From assembly GCA_051251725.1 (NCBI GenBank), contig JBPOFN010000010.1, positions 1 to 64,000 of the forward strand: a stretch of 64,000 nucleotides of DNA. Reading direction: 5' to 3'. The notes under the pieces were generated by a model. It was not told the origin of the DNA. It saw only the letters and a program-made list of their open reading frames with translations, and ran no database searches. How positions within the stretch are numbered: the stretch's first letter is position 1; each line of letters starts with the position of its first letter. This document shows positions 35,108 to 44,079 of this stretch, piece by piece. The DNA comes from JALZUE01 sp051251725 (GTDB lineage: Bacteria; Pseudomonadota; Gammaproteobacteria; Enterobacterales; Alteromonadaceae). A program made the translations under genes and the position numbers.

Positions 35108-36364
35108 TTATTTCGCTACAGTGTCGATTACTAAATTAACGGTGACATTATCTTGAACCACAATATTATCTTGCTGACCTTTAAAATCACCGGCTTTAAT
35201 ACCCGGTGTGCCTTGCATTGAAATCACAGCAAAAACATTTACTTTATCAAAATTACTGATTTTCATTTGTGGATTCATCGCACGAGCATCATCAAGAACA
35301 ATACTGGTTGGTAAGTCACTGGCACTTAGTTTAACCGCCGCAACCGGCATTCTTGTACCATTGGCAGGTACAGCATAAATAAAGACTATTTTATCTGCCA
35401 TACCGCTCAATTGTTCGAGAATATCAGGTGCAATTGTTACCGATAAATTAACGCCAACAGTACTTTCAACATTGTCGCTAATATTGGTTTGAGCTTGAGT
35501 GATTTCGGTTGTAGTGGCTTGCCCTAACCGACTTTTCGCTTCATTAATTGCCTGTGCTAACGCTTCAAGATTAATCGACTTCTGGGCGTCAACCAAGCCT
35601 TGCCAATAATCTATCGCCGCTTGATATTTACCTAGGCTAAAAGCGTGCATCCCTAACAAAATATTAGTCGGAGCATCCGTTGGATCTAAGCTAAGGGCTT
35701 GGTCGATTAACTGCTGCACTGCCGGGGTAATTTTTTGACCATCTTTATAATAAGCAGCCTGTGCTTTAGCGCCAACTAAATCAGCGGCTAAACCGTCAAT
35801 TTCAATAGTTTTATCAAACGCTGTTATCGCATTATCAAAATCACCTAACGCAACCAGCTCTTGTCCTAACGCATACCAAAGGTTGGCGTTTTTAGGCTCA
35901 GCTGTAATTTGAGCTTTTAACTGCTCAAGACGCGCAATTCCGGCTTGTTGTGATTCATCTAAATTAGCATGTTGATTTTTAGGCTGTTGTAATAACGCAA
36001 AAGCACCATTTTTTTGATAAAGGGCAAAACTAAAAATAAGCACAAAAATTGTAATGGCAACAGGCCAAAGAAAAGAAGCTGGCTGCTGCGGTTTAACCGC
36101 CGCACTGTGCTGCTGGTTTTCTTCCATATCTTGCAGTAAACCTTTATCCAGCTCCGCTAATAGGAAGTGGTAGTTTTCCTCATCTATTTTCCCTTGCTGA
36201 AAGTCTTGTTCAATTTCATCTTTATGTTCAAGGTAGAGGTCTTTATTGGTTTTATCGCGCATACCTTGATCAACTTCTGTGACTTTTTGCGGCGCTAAAA
36301 AATGCCACCAAACAATCACTAGGATCAACAGAATAAAAACAACGAGAGTAATGATAACGGTCAT
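35108..36364 (-). CDS. ccmI: Cytochrome c maturation protein CcmI
   Basis: 418 aa. CcmI (CycH) chaperones apocytochrome c to the heme-ligation complex. Two membrane helices are present (about residues 1-20 and 95-115), the N-terminal one followed by the family segment DQGMRDKTNKDLYLEHKDEI. TPR repeats occupy about 140-270 (for example ANLWYALGQELVALGDFDNAI). The C-terminal domain (SVTIAPDILEQL onward) is the periplasmic beta-rich CcmI-2 part. It is the last gene of ccmFGHI, starting 3 bp after ccmH. Confidence 0.93.
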   Translation of the reverse strand: MTVIITLVVFILLILVIVWWHFLAPQKVTEVDQGMRDKTNKDLYLEHKDEIEQDFQQGKIDEENYHFLLAELDKGLLQDMEENQQHSAAVKPQQPASFLWPVAITIFVLIFSFALYQKNGAFALLQQPKNQHANLDESQQAGIARLEQLKAQITAEPKNANLWYALGQELVALGDFDNAITAFDKTIEIDGLAADLVGAKAQAAYYKDGQKITPAVQQLIDQALSLDPTDAPTNILLGMHAFSLGKYQAAIDYWQGLVDAQKSINLEALAQAINEAKSRLGQATTTEITQAQTNISDNVESTVGVNLSVTIAPDILEQLSGMADKIVFIYAVPANGTRMPVAAVKLSASDLPTSIVLDDARAMNPQMKISNFDKVNVFAVISMQGTPGIKAGDFKGQQDNIVVQDNVTVNLVIDTVAK

Positions 36365-36367
36365 ATA

Positions 36368-36829
36368 TTATTTATCTTTTAAAAATTGTTGGAGTTTCTG
36401 CGCTTGCTCTGCAGATAACTGTTCGTCTTCAGGTTTATTCGGTTTTTTACGGACGATAAAAAATAACACCATAGCGCCAATCATAATTAATACGATAGGT
36501 CCAAACCAAAGAATATAAGTGAGTTTTGATACTTGCGGACGATACAAAACAAAGTCACCGTAACGCTCAACCATATAATGCATGATTTCGCTATCCGCTC
36601 GCCCTTGATTTAGCATATCGTAAACTTGTGCTCGTAAATCAACGGCAATTTGTGAGTTTGAATCCGCTAAGTTTTGATTTTGACATTTAGGGCAACGCAA
36701 CTCTTTCACTAAAGCTTGATAGCGCTCTTTAGTGACCTCGTCTTTAAATTGATAAGTATCAACAGGACTTGCCGATAACCAAAAACTGGTCAATATAGCG
36801 AATAAACTGAAGAGAAATTTAGCCTTCAT
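36368..36829 (-). CDS. ccmH: Cytochrome c maturation protein CcmH
   Basis: 153 aa from the ATG at 36829, which follows the ccmG stop directly and has AAGGG upstream; an earlier in-frame ATG inside ccmG (36853) is less likely. A signal peptide precedes the thiol motif LRCPKCQ (Cys46, Cys49), which handles apocytochrome disulfides before heme attachment. A C-terminal membrane helix (about 100-122) is followed by a cytosolic tail. This is the short CcmH form; the TPR part is supplied by the separate ccmI. Confidence 0.95.
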   Translation of the reverse strand: MKAKFLFSLFAILTSFWLSASPVDTYQFKDEVTKERYQALVKELRCPKCQNQNLADSNSQIAVDLRAQVYDMLNQGRADSEIMHYMVERYGDFVLYRPQVSKLTYILWFGPIVLIMIGAMVLFFIVRKKPNKPEDEQLSAEQAQKLQQFLKDK

Positions 36830-36830
36830 A

Positions 36831-37373
36831 TTAATTACCCTTTTCTTGTTCAATTTGCGTAATTAATGGCTCAAACTCTTTCAGCCAAACCTTGCGGTCA
36901 ATCGGGCCAGCGTAACGTTTACGAATAACACCTTGGTGATCAACAACAAAGGTTTCTGGCGCAGCATAAACACCTAAATCAAGCCCTAAACGGCCGAGCG
37001 GATCAAAAATAGAAAACTGATAAGGATCGCCTAAATCGTCAAGCCATTTGATCGCTGCAACCCGCTCATCTTTGTAATTTAAGCCATATATTTTAAAGCG
37101 CTTATTTTTTGCTAACTCTAAAAAGTAAGGATGTTCATAGCGACATGACGGACACCAAGTTGCCCAAACATTAATTAATAAAATATCGCCGGTTAAATCA
37201 CTGCTTGTTAGCGTTTGCTGTTCATTTCTTAATTGCGTTAAGCTAAAAGCAGGAAACTTTTTACCAACCAGCGCAGAAGGCATAGCTTGCGGGTTTAAAA
37301 ACAAACCGCGATATAACACCACACCTAAGACAAAAAATAATATTAACGGCAGAAAACGAATTATTTTGTTCAT
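36831..37373 (-). CDS. ccmG: Thiol:disulfide interchange protein CcmG (DsbE)
   Basis: 180 aa from the ATG at 37373, with AAGGA about 6 nt upstream; a TTG one codon earlier is possible. An N-terminal membrane anchor (about 6-24) precedes a thioredoxin fold with the redox motif WCPSC (Cys74, Cys77) and the conserved YAAPETFVVD with its cis-Pro. It reduces apocytochrome c or CcmH in the periplasm. Tightly packed between ccmF (9 bp) and ccmH. Confidence 0.95.
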   Translation of the reverse strand: MNKIIRFLPLILFFVLGVVLYRGLFLNPQAMPSALVGKKFPAFSLTQLRNEQQTLTSSDLTGDILLINVWATWCPSCRYEHPYFLELAKNKRFKIYGLNYKDERVAAIKWLDDLGDPYQFSIFDPLGRLGLDLGVYAAPETFVVDHQGVIRKRYAGPIDRKVWLKEFEPLITQIEQEKGN

Positions 37374-37382
37374 CAAATATCC

Positions 37383-39395
37383 TTAGCTAGCAACTTGATT
37401 GGCATTAGCAGCTGCAGCATTGCTTACCACAGCTTCGCTTGTACCTTGCTGGGAAGGCGCTGTTTTTCTACGGCGGTAGCGTTTATCTAACATCGATAAG
37501 AAGCCTCCAAAGCCCATAAAAATTGCGCCTAACCAAATCCAACGAATAAAAGGTTTATAATGAATACGTACGGCCCAAGCACCATCTTTTAATGGATCAC
37601 CTAAAGCAACATATATATCGCGAAGAAAACCCGCATCAATACCAGCTTCGGTCATTCCCATGGTTTGCACTAAATAAGTACGGCGTTCAGGTGTTAATAA
37701 AGTAACAAAACTTTCATTTTGATAAACCTCAATTTGCCCTTGTTCAGCACTGTAGTTAGGCCCTTGAACATTAGTTACGCCATTAAATTTAATTTGATGT
37801 TCTTCTACTGTGACCGTATCACCAACCGCCATACGCACATTAATCTCTTGCTCATAAGTCGACACCATAGTCACGCCAACAATAGTAATAGCAATACCTA
37901 AATGGGCGAATGTCATGCCCATATGGCTAATGCTTAATTTAGACCAACTAAAGGCTTTGGTTTGATTAAGTGTCGCTTGGTTATAAACATCTTTTAACAC
38001 CACTAAGGCAACCCAAGTAGCGAGAATAATACCCATAGAAACCAGCAAGTTAAATTCACCACCATAAATATACGGGAACACTAAACCAAAGATCACACTC
38101 GCAATTGAGATTTTATCTAGCTGTTTACGCAATTCACCTTTTTTCGCTTTTTTCCATCGGATCAACGGACCTATGCCCATAAAGATAAATAACAGCGACA
38201 TAATCGGCACAAACACCGCGTTAAAATACGGCGGCCCAACAGATAGTTTGCCTAAACCTAAAGCATCAACAAATAACGGATAAAGCGTGCCTAATAAAAC
38301 ACTCACCGCGGCAATAACTAATAAAATATTACAGATCAATAATGCAGTTTCGCGTGAATACAACGAGAAACGGCTAAAGCTAGCAACATTTCGCGCCCGA
38401 AAAGCGAATAAGGTTAACGAGCCGCCAACCGCAATGCCCAATAATAATAAGATAAAAACACCACGAGAAGGATCAGCAGCAAATGAATGCACTGAGGTGA
38501 TAACACCCGACCTCACTAAAAAAGTCCCTAACAAACTTAAACTAAAAGCAAAAATGGCTAATAATACCGTCCAATTTCTAAAGGTGCCGCGTTTTTCAGT
38601 CACCGCTAATGAATGAATTAAAGCGGTGCCTATCAACCAAGGCATAAAAGAAGCATTTTCAACCGGATCCCAAAACCACCAACCGCCCCAGCCAAGTTCG
38701 TAATAAGCCCACCAGCTACCTAAGGCAATACCTAAAGTTAGGAATATCCAAGCAGCAACTGTCCATGGTCTTGACCATCTTGCCCAAGCAGCATCTAATT
38801 TCCCGCACATTAAGGCGGCAACAGCAAAGGCAAAAGCCACTGAAAAACCAACATAGCCCATATACAACATCGGCGGATGAATAATCAAACCAATGTCTTG
38901 CAAGAGCGGATTTAAATCACGACCTTCAAGCGGCACCATAGGCCACAAGCGTTCAAACGGGTTTGATGTTAATAAGGTAAAAAGCATAAAACCAACAGCA
39001 ACCATACCCATAATTGCTAATACTCTGGCAATAAACTCTTGTTCAATGCCTTTACTGAATTTGGCAACGGCAAAGGTCCAACTAGTTAAAGAGAAAACCC
39101 AAAGTAATAATGAGCCTTCATGTCCGCCCCAAACGGCACTAATTTTAAAATAATAAGGCAATAAGCTATTAGAGTGGCCAGCAATATATTTGACCGAGAA
39201 ATCGTCTTGGACAAAGCTGTACGCCAAAATAAAAAGACTAATCGCGGTAAAAATAAACATGCCGAAAGCGAGCGGTTTAGCATAACCGGTGAGTGTGGTG
39301 TTTTGACGATAGACACCAATTAACGGAACTGTGCTTAAACAAAAGGCAAAGGCCGTTGCAACAATAAGAGCAAAATGCCCTAACTCAGGAATCAT
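37383..39395 (-). CDS. ccmF: Cytochrome c heme lyase subunit CcmF
   Basis: 670 aa, multi-pass inner-membrane protein with around fifteen hydrophobic segments. The WWD heme-handling signature is present (GWGGWWFWDPVENASFMPW), along with flanking periplasmic histidines. CcmF with CcmH and CcmI ligates heme from CcmE to the CXXCH of apocytochromes. It is the first gene of the minus-strand unit, and its start faces ccmA across 362 bp. Confidence 0.97.
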   Translation of the reverse strand: MIPELGHFALIVATAFAFCLSTVPLIGVYRQNTTLTGYAKPLAFGMFIFTAISLFILAYSFVQDDFSVKYIAGHSNSLLPYYFKISAVWGGHEGSLLLWVFSLTSWTFAVAKFSKGIEQEFIARVLAIMGMVAVGFMLFTLLTSNPFERLWPMVPLEGRDLNPLLQDIGLIIHPPMLYMGYVGFSVAFAFAVAALMCGKLDAAWARWSRPWTVAAWIFLTLGIALGSWWAYYELGWGGWWFWDPVENASFMPWLIGTALIHSLAVTEKRGTFRNWTVLLAIFAFSLSLLGTFLVRSGVITSVHSFAADPSRGVFILLLLGIAVGGSLTLFAFRARNVASFSRFSLYSRETALLICNILLVIAAVSVLLGTLYPLFVDALGLGKLSVGPPYFNAVFVPIMSLLFIFMGIGPLIRWKKAKKGELRKQLDKISIASVIFGLVFPYIYGGEFNLLVSMGIILATWVALVVLKDVYNQATLNQTKAFSWSKLSISHMGMTFAHLGIAITIVGVTMVSTYEQEINVRMAVGDTVTVEEHQIKFNGVTNVQGPNYSAEQGQIEVYQNESFVTLLTPERRTYLVQTMGMTEAGIDAGFLRDIYVALGDPLKDGAWAVRIHYKPFIRWIWLGAIFMGFGGFLSMLDKRYRRRKTAPSQQGTSEAVVSNAAAANANQVAS

Positions 39396-39757
39396 GAAGT
39401 TCTCCGAAAAGCCTGGATAAATAGTTTGCGAGGTTGCGAATTAACCGCTTAAACACAAAAATAATGGCACTGATTCTATCACTAACTAAGCGTATTAATC
39501 ATTAATATAGCCAGAGTTTTTTGTTCAATAATGGATTTAAAATCAACAAATCAGTGAAACAATAAATTTCAATTGCTGAGCGGCATAATTTATCCCGCTA
39601 TTGTGTGCTAAAAGTTTTATCGAAAGCAAAAAAAACACCGCTTACTTGTGATCTATTGCGTAACAAATTATTACAAACAGTGAATTAAATCGTGGTTTAA
39701 TTCACTGTTATCATATTTTTTTGGTATAGTTTGCTCGCCCGAGATTTAACCAGTTAA
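39396..39757. promoter_or_regulatory. Divergent ccmF/ccmA control region with a 14-bp inverted repeat
   Basis: A 362-bp region between the two ccm units. A perfect 14-bp inverted repeat lies at 39676-39689 and 39696-39709 (arms AACAGTGAATTAAA / TTTAATTCACTGTT, 6-nt spacer). It is followed by a T run (39714-39722). A -10-like TATAGT (39725-39730) lies 18 bp after a weak TTCACT -35 (39701-39706), itself inside the right arm. The repeat may be an operator or activator site, or an intrinsic terminator-like attenuator in the ccmA leader. The ccmF side shows no clear promoter. Confidence 0.6.
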
Positions 39758-40408
39758 GTGAACGTTTTCTTGAAGTCTGATACCCCGCTCTTACGCGCTG
39801 ACAACCTAAGCTGTATTCGCGAAGAAAGAATATTATTTGAAGCACTAAATTTTGATATTCATGCTGGTGACATTGTCCAGATTGAAGGCCAAAACGGCGC
39901 CGGCAAAACCAGTTTATTACGTATTCTTGCAGGTCTGTCAGCTCCTTTTGCTGGCAAGGTATTATTTGAAAGTTTCGATATCAAAAAATGCCGAGAAGAA
40001 TTTCATAGTCGACTGACCTTTATTGGCCACCAGCCGGGTATTAAAGGTGAAATGACCGCACAAGAAAACTTAGCGTTTTATCTTTCATTACATGGCTTAT
40101 CTCCAGAAGACGCAGAAGCAACCTTAGAAAAAGTCAATTTACTCGCTTTTGAAGACAGTTTGGCTTCGCATTTAAGTGCCGGTCAACATAGACGCATAGC
40201 CCTTGCTCGCTTGTGGCAAAGTAAAACACCGATTTGGATCTTGGATGAACCTTTTACCGCTATCGATAAACAAGGTGTTAAAAATTTAGAAGCCTTGTTT
40301 GTTACTCATGCAAAAAATGGCGGCTGTGTGCTCCTGACCAGTCATCAAGATTTAACGATTTGTGAGCCAGAGGTTCGTAAAATCAATTTAGCCTATGGGT
40401 TTAGCTAA
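39758..40408 (+). CDS. ccmA: Heme export ABC transporter ATPase CcmA
   Basis: 216 aa. It powers CcmB/C, which release holo-CcmE. ABC motifs: Walker A GQNGAGKTS, signature LSAGQHRRIALARL, Walker B IWILDEP, and a switch His in LLTSHQD. The start is a GTG at 39758; a TTG four codons later (39770) is an alternative, as the ribosome binding site is weak for both. It is the first gene of ccmABCDE. Confidence 0.94.
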   Translation: MNVFLKSDTPLLRADNLSCIREERILFEALNFDIHAGDIVQIEGQNGAGKTSLLRILAGLSAPFAGKVLFESFDIKKCREEFHSRLTFIGHQPGIKGEMTAQENLAFYLSLHGLSPEDAEATLEKVNLLAFEDSLASHLSAGQHRRIALARLWQSKTPIWILDEPFTAIDKQGVKNLEALFVTHAKNGGCVLLTSHQDLTICEPEVRKINLAYGFS

Positions 40409-40409
40409 G

Positions 40410-41111
40410 ATGACTGCTACTACAACACAATCGCCCATGTCTTATCGCAACGCTTTTTTATTGTATTTAAAACGAGATTTAACCATCGCTTTTCGCCACC
40501 GCGATGACATGGTAAATCCGCTGTTATTTTTTATTATCGTGGTAAGCTTGTTTCCATTAGGCATAGGTCCTGAAGCAAATATTTTAGCGCGTATTGCGCC
40601 CGGTGTAATTTGGGTAGCCGCGCTATTATCAACCTTATTATCTTTAGACCGCCTGTTCAAAAGTGATTTTAATGACGGCTCATTAGAGCAAATGTTATTA
40701 AGTCCGCACCCAATATTTATTGTCGTCATCGCTAAGATCATCGCGCATTGGATAATTACTGGCTTACCGCTGATTATTATTGCGCCATTATTAGCGGTAT
40801 TATTACATTTACATCAAGACAGCTATTTTGCGTTATTTATCACTTTATTACTTGGAACACCGGTTTTAAGTTTTATCGGCGCAATTGGCGCAGCGTTGAC
40901 CGTTGGTATTAAAAAAGGCGGCGTCTTATTAAGTTTAATCATTCTGCCTTTATATATTCCGGTGTTAATATTTGCCACTAGCGCCATCGACACCGCGGCA
41001 ATGAATTTACCTTACGATGGACAACTTGCTATAATCGCCGCCCTATTTGTTCTTTCATTAACTTTGGCCCCTTTTGCTGTAAGCTCAGCACTTAAAGTGA
41101 GTACTAACTAA
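40410..41111 (+). CDS. ccmB: Heme exporter permease CcmB
   Basis: About 233 aa with six predicted membrane helices. The family region YLKRDLTIAFRHRDDMVNPLLFF is near the N-terminus, followed by SLDRLFKSDFNDGSLEQMLLS. It forms the membrane channel of the CcmAB ATPase. The ATG at 40410 follows the ccmA stop by 1 bp. An in-frame ATG at 40395 overlaps ccmA, and one at 40437 begins MSYRNAF, so the exact start is uncertain. Confidence 0.93.
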   Translation: MTATTTQSPMSYRNAFLLYLKRDLTIAFRHRDDMVNPLLFFIIVVSLFPLGIGPEANILARIAPGVIWVAALLSTLLSLDRLFKSDFNDGSLEQMLLSPHPIFIVVIAKIIAHWIITGLPLIIIAPLLAVLLHLHQDSYFALFITLLLGTPVLSFIGAIGAALTVGIKKGGVLLSLIILPLYIPVLIFATSAIDTAAMNLPYDGQLAIIAALFVLSLTLAPFAVSSALKVSTN

Positions 41112-41112
41112 A

Positions 41113-41856
41113 ATGTGGAAATGGTTACACCCTTACGCGAATCCTGAAATCTCTTATAATTTCGCCAAAATGCTAAAACCTTGGTGTTTTATACTCGCCA
41201 CTATTTGTTTGTTGGTAGGTGTTGTCTGGGCCTTAGGGTTTGCTCCGCCAGATTATCAGCAAGGTAATAGCTTTAGAATTTTTTATATTCATGTCCCCAG
41301 CGCTATTTTATCCCAAGGGATTTATTGGGGCATGGCGATTGCAGCCCTGACCAGTTTAGTTTGGCAAGTACGACTTGCTGATGCCTCATCAGCAGCGCTT
41401 GCACCTATCGGCGCAGTATTTACAGCAATTACGTTATTAACCGGCGCAGCATGGGGTAAACCAACATGGGGCACTTGGTGGATTTGGGATGCTAGATTAA
41501 CTTCTGAGTTGGTTTTATTATTTTTATACTTAGGTGTTATTGCTTTGCACAATGCCTTTGAAGATAAAACTCAAGCAGGAAAAGCGGCGGGAATATTAGC
41601 CTTAGTTGGTGTTATTAACTTACCGATTATCAAGTATTCAGTGGAATGGTGGAATACATTACATCAGGGTTCAACGGTATCGCAATTAGGCGAACCTTCT
41701 ATTACCCCTGAGATGTACTGGCCATTTATAATTTGCTTTTTTGGCTTTACCTTTTTAGTGGCTGCGCTAACTTGTGTCAGATTTCAAAATGAAGTGATCG
41801 CCCGCAATAGTATGCGTCCGTGGGTGATAAAACTAATAACCGAGGAGAAAAAATAA
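41113..41856 (+). CDS. ccmC: Heme exporter protein CcmC
   Basis: 247 aa, six-helix membrane protein with the WWD-type motif WGTWWIWDARLTSEL that presents heme to CcmE, plus flanking histidines (FYIHVPSA, NTLHQGS). It starts 1 bp after the ccmB stop. Its stop overlaps the ccmD start (TAATG). Confidence 0.96.
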   Translation: MWKWLHPYANPEISYNFAKMLKPWCFILATICLLVGVVWALGFAPPDYQQGNSFRIFYIHVPSAILSQGIYWGMAIAALTSLVWQVRLADASSAALAPIGAVFTAITLLTGAAWGKPTWGTWWIWDARLTSELVLLFLYLGVIALHNAFEDKTQAGKAAGILALVGVINLPIIKYSVEWWNTLHQGSTVSQLGEPSITPEMYWPFIICFFGFTFLVAALTCVRFQNEVIARNSMRPWVIKLITEEKK

Positions 41857-42089
41857 TGCAATTTTCTTCCATCAATGAATTTATTGCCATGGGCGGTCAT
41901 GGCTTTTATGTTTGGTTATCTTATGGCTTTACTGCCTTAAGTTTAGTTTTGCTGCTCATCGCTTCGCTACACAGTAATAAAACCATTAGAAAAAATATTG
42001 CGAAAAAATTACGGCGCGATGAAAAGCTAAAAGCAGTGTTAGCCAAGCAAGCTGAGCAAACCAAACAAGACAATGATCCAAGTTTCTAA
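41856..42089 (+). CDS. ccmD: Heme exporter protein CcmD
   Basis: 77 aa. The ATG at 41856 is preferred because GAGGAG lies upstream and it overlaps the ccmC stop by one base. The protein has one membrane helix (about residues 15-38), the family motif GGHGFYVWLSYG, and a basic and then charged cytosolic tail. CcmD stabilises the CcmABC-holoCcmE complex. Confidence 0.93.
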   Translation: MQFSSINEFIAMGGHGFYVWLSYGFTALSLVLLLIASLHSNKTIRKNIAKKLRRDEKLKAVLAKQAEQTKQDNDPSF

Positions 42090-42112
42090 TGATTAGTTAA
42101 TAAGAGCAATTT

Positions 42113-42607
42113 ATGAATCCTAGACGTAAAAAAAGATTAGCCATACTCACAGCTGTACTACTCGGTTTAAGTGCTGTTGCTGGTTTAGTATTATATGCTT
42201 TAAGCCAAAATATCGATTTATTCTACAAACCGACTGAAGTCTTTCAAGGCAAAGCAGACTCGGGCGTTAAGCCAGCGCTTGGTCAACGTATTCGTATTGG
42301 CGGTTTAGTGGTTCCGGGTAGCGTACGTCGCGACGAAGACAGTCTAAAAGTACAATTTGATCTTACTGATATGAGTATGCCGATTGAATTTAATGACGAT
42401 GATGTCATCATCACCGTAAAATACGATGGGATCTTGCCGGATCTTTTTCGTGAAGGCCAAGGTATAGTCGCCAATGGCGTGTTAAAACCTGGCGGTTATA
42501 TTGAAGCAAGCGAAGTACTCGCTAAGCATGATGAAAACTACATGCCAACAGAGTTAGCGGATGCCGCTCAAAAAATGCCTATCAATAAAGATAAAACAGC
42601 CTATTAA
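42113..42607 (+). CDS. ccmE: Heme chaperone CcmE
   Basis: 164 aa. An N-terminal membrane anchor (about 9-30) is followed by an OB-fold domain with the covalent heme-binding His139 and Tyr143 in VLAKHDENYMP. It carries heme from CcmC to CcmF in the periplasm. It is the last gene of the plus-strand ccm unit, 23 bp after ccmD, with a hairpin downstream. Confidence 0.96.
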   Translation: MNPRRKKRLAILTAVLLGLSAVAGLVLYALSQNIDLFYKPTEVFQGKADSGVKPALGQRIRIGGLVVPGSVRRDEDSLKVQFDLTDMSMPIEFNDDDVIITVKYDGILPDLFREGQGIVANGVLKPGGYIEASEVLAKHDENYMPTELADAAQKMPINKDKTAY

Positions 42608-42619
42608 TCAGTCCAAATT

Positions 42620-42651
42620 AAGTAGGTGATGATAGCCGTTATCACCTACTT
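42620..42651 (+). terminator. Hairpin after ccmE
   Basis: A perfect 11-bp stem AAGTAGGTGAT/ATCACCTACTT with a 10-nt loop lies 12 bp after the ccmE stop. No strong T run follows, so it may be a 3'-end stabiliser or Rho-aided terminator. Confidence 0.6.
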
Positions 42652-42888
42652 CGCCTCAGTAATATGCAACCTCTGCTAACTATATCTTCTTCTTACACCT
42701 AAATATTGCTACCTGTAGTTAATACCTGCTTGCCAATTATGCATTGCTGAAAATAGCCTATGCTATATATTAGTGATAGTTTCGTTAGCTATTAGCAACA
42801 AGTTTCAAAAATTTGCTGTCAGCTAATAATGGTAAACTAAGGTTACAAGCGAATACTGATATAAGCTTGTCTGTTTTAAGGTATTAAC

Positions 42889-43773
42889 ATGGTCAATTTG
42901 CGTTGTTGTTTAATTTTCTGCTTATTTTTCAATAGCTACTTCGCATCTGCTCAATCACCAGCAACCAGCCCCAACTTATATACCATTGATGTCGCTGTTG
43001 TTAATATCTCTTACATTAAATATTCACATTTATTAAAACAAGATTTTTGTCAGCACTTACCTGATTACAAACAACAACAAATTGACCGAACCATTTTAGA
43101 AGTCACACTTATGTGCATGGCATTTAATAACCAAGGTGCGAATTTAGCCATTAATTTTATTATTTCGCCTAATTATAATCGCTCTATTTGGATGATTAAG
43201 GAAGCGAAAGTGCATACCGCTGCTACCAGTATTTGGTCGCAAGATATTCACCCTGACGATCCGGTTTACAATACCATTGATGTGATCCGCAAAGGAGAGT
43301 TTGAAAAAGGTATTTATGTCCGCCCTGAGCATCCGTTATTAACATTACAGCCACAAAATGTAGATCTTACAACGTATACCGGCATCACTTTTAAAAACTG
43401 GGTTCATGACTGGCAGTTAATTTTACAGCTTTCTGACAATAAGGTTTATGACGGCTATTTACCAACCTTGTTTAAAATGCTGAAAAACAAACGCGCAGAT
43501 TATACCTTAATAGAATTTCCATCTAATCAGCATTTAGCCGTAAGACAACAAGGTATTGATTTATATCCGGTAATGGGAGTGAAGGTAGCTATTCCTGATA
43601 GTCGCAAGCTGGTCATTGCTAAAAACGCCAAAGACTCCGCTGAAATATTCAGCATCTTAAATCAAGGCTTAAAAACAATGCGAGCCAATAACGAAATTTA
43701 TCGAGTTTATGCTGACGCCGGATTTTTCAATCAACAAACAAAAAACTGGCGCGTGATTAATTCAATAAATTAA
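42889..43773 (+). CDS. Periplasmic binding protein-like protein, function unknown
   Basis: 294 aa with a signal peptide ending SYFASA (about residue 20). The overall pattern suggests a periplasmic substrate-binding (SBP_bac_3-like) fold without the usual ligand motifs: a central LQLSDNKVYDGYLPTLFKMLK...DYTLIEFPSN segment, then VMGVKVAIPDSRKLVIAKNA, and a C-terminal EIFSILNQGLKTMRANNEIYRVYADAGF. Two cysteines (LLKQDFCQ, LMCMAF) could form a disulfide. Such orphan proteins occur widely in Alteromonadales. It stands alone with a roughly 240-bp upstream region. Confidence 0.65.
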   Translation: MVNLRCCLIFCLFFNSYFASAQSPATSPNLYTIDVAVVNISYIKYSHLLKQDFCQHLPDYKQQQIDRTILEVTLMCMAFNNQGANLAINFIISPNYNRSIWMIKEAKVHTAATSIWSQDIHPDDPVYNTIDVIRKGEFEKGIYVRPEHPLLTLQPQNVDLTTYTGITFKNWVHDWQLILQLSDNKVYDGYLPTLFKMLKNKRADYTLIEFPSNQHLAVRQQGIDLYPVMGVKVAIPDSRKLVIAKNAKDSAEIFSILNQGLKTMRANNEIYRVYADAGFFNQQTKNWRVINSIN

Positions 43774-43858
43774 TCCACCAAACTAAAACGTCAAATCAAA
43801 CCGCCAAAGTAAACCGCCAAAGCAAACAATCAGGCTAAAGCAATAAAAGCGACTAGCG

Positions 43859-44032
43859 CTATTCTTCTTCAGAAAAGAGATAACCCTGCTTTATTTTTTT
43901 GATCCGTTCTAGATGACGAAGATGTGCTTTATGCGCTGCATAAGCAAAGAAACAAACAACTAAAAGTGTTGGAATTAACACAGCGATAAATTGAAAGTTA
44001 AGTGATTCTAACAATGATAATAACCATTCCAT
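43859..44032 (-). CDS. Small single-pass membrane protein (57 aa)
   Basis: On the minus strand an ATG at 44032 (AAAGGAA about 9 nt upstream) opens 57 codons. The protein begins MEWLLSLLESLNFQF, has one hydrophobic helix (about residues 14-33, AVLIPTLLVVCFFAYAA), a basic region (HKAHLRHLERIKKIKQ) and an acidic end. That is an inside-C, single-helix topology. It lies 47 bp after rraB and may be in the same transcript. Not recognised as a named family. Confidence 0.6.
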   Translation of the reverse strand: MEWLLSLLESLNFQFIAVLIPTLLVVCFFAYAAHKAHLRHLERIKKIKQGYLFSEEE

Positions 44033-44079
44033 GGCAATAAATTCCTTTAATCAAATTAACAAAAATAATTTAACAGCAA

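Noticed and set aside
43795..43826. Direct repeat of an AAACCGCCAAAG unit
   Set aside because: Two to three imperfect 14-15 bp copies in a spacer; no evidence of function.
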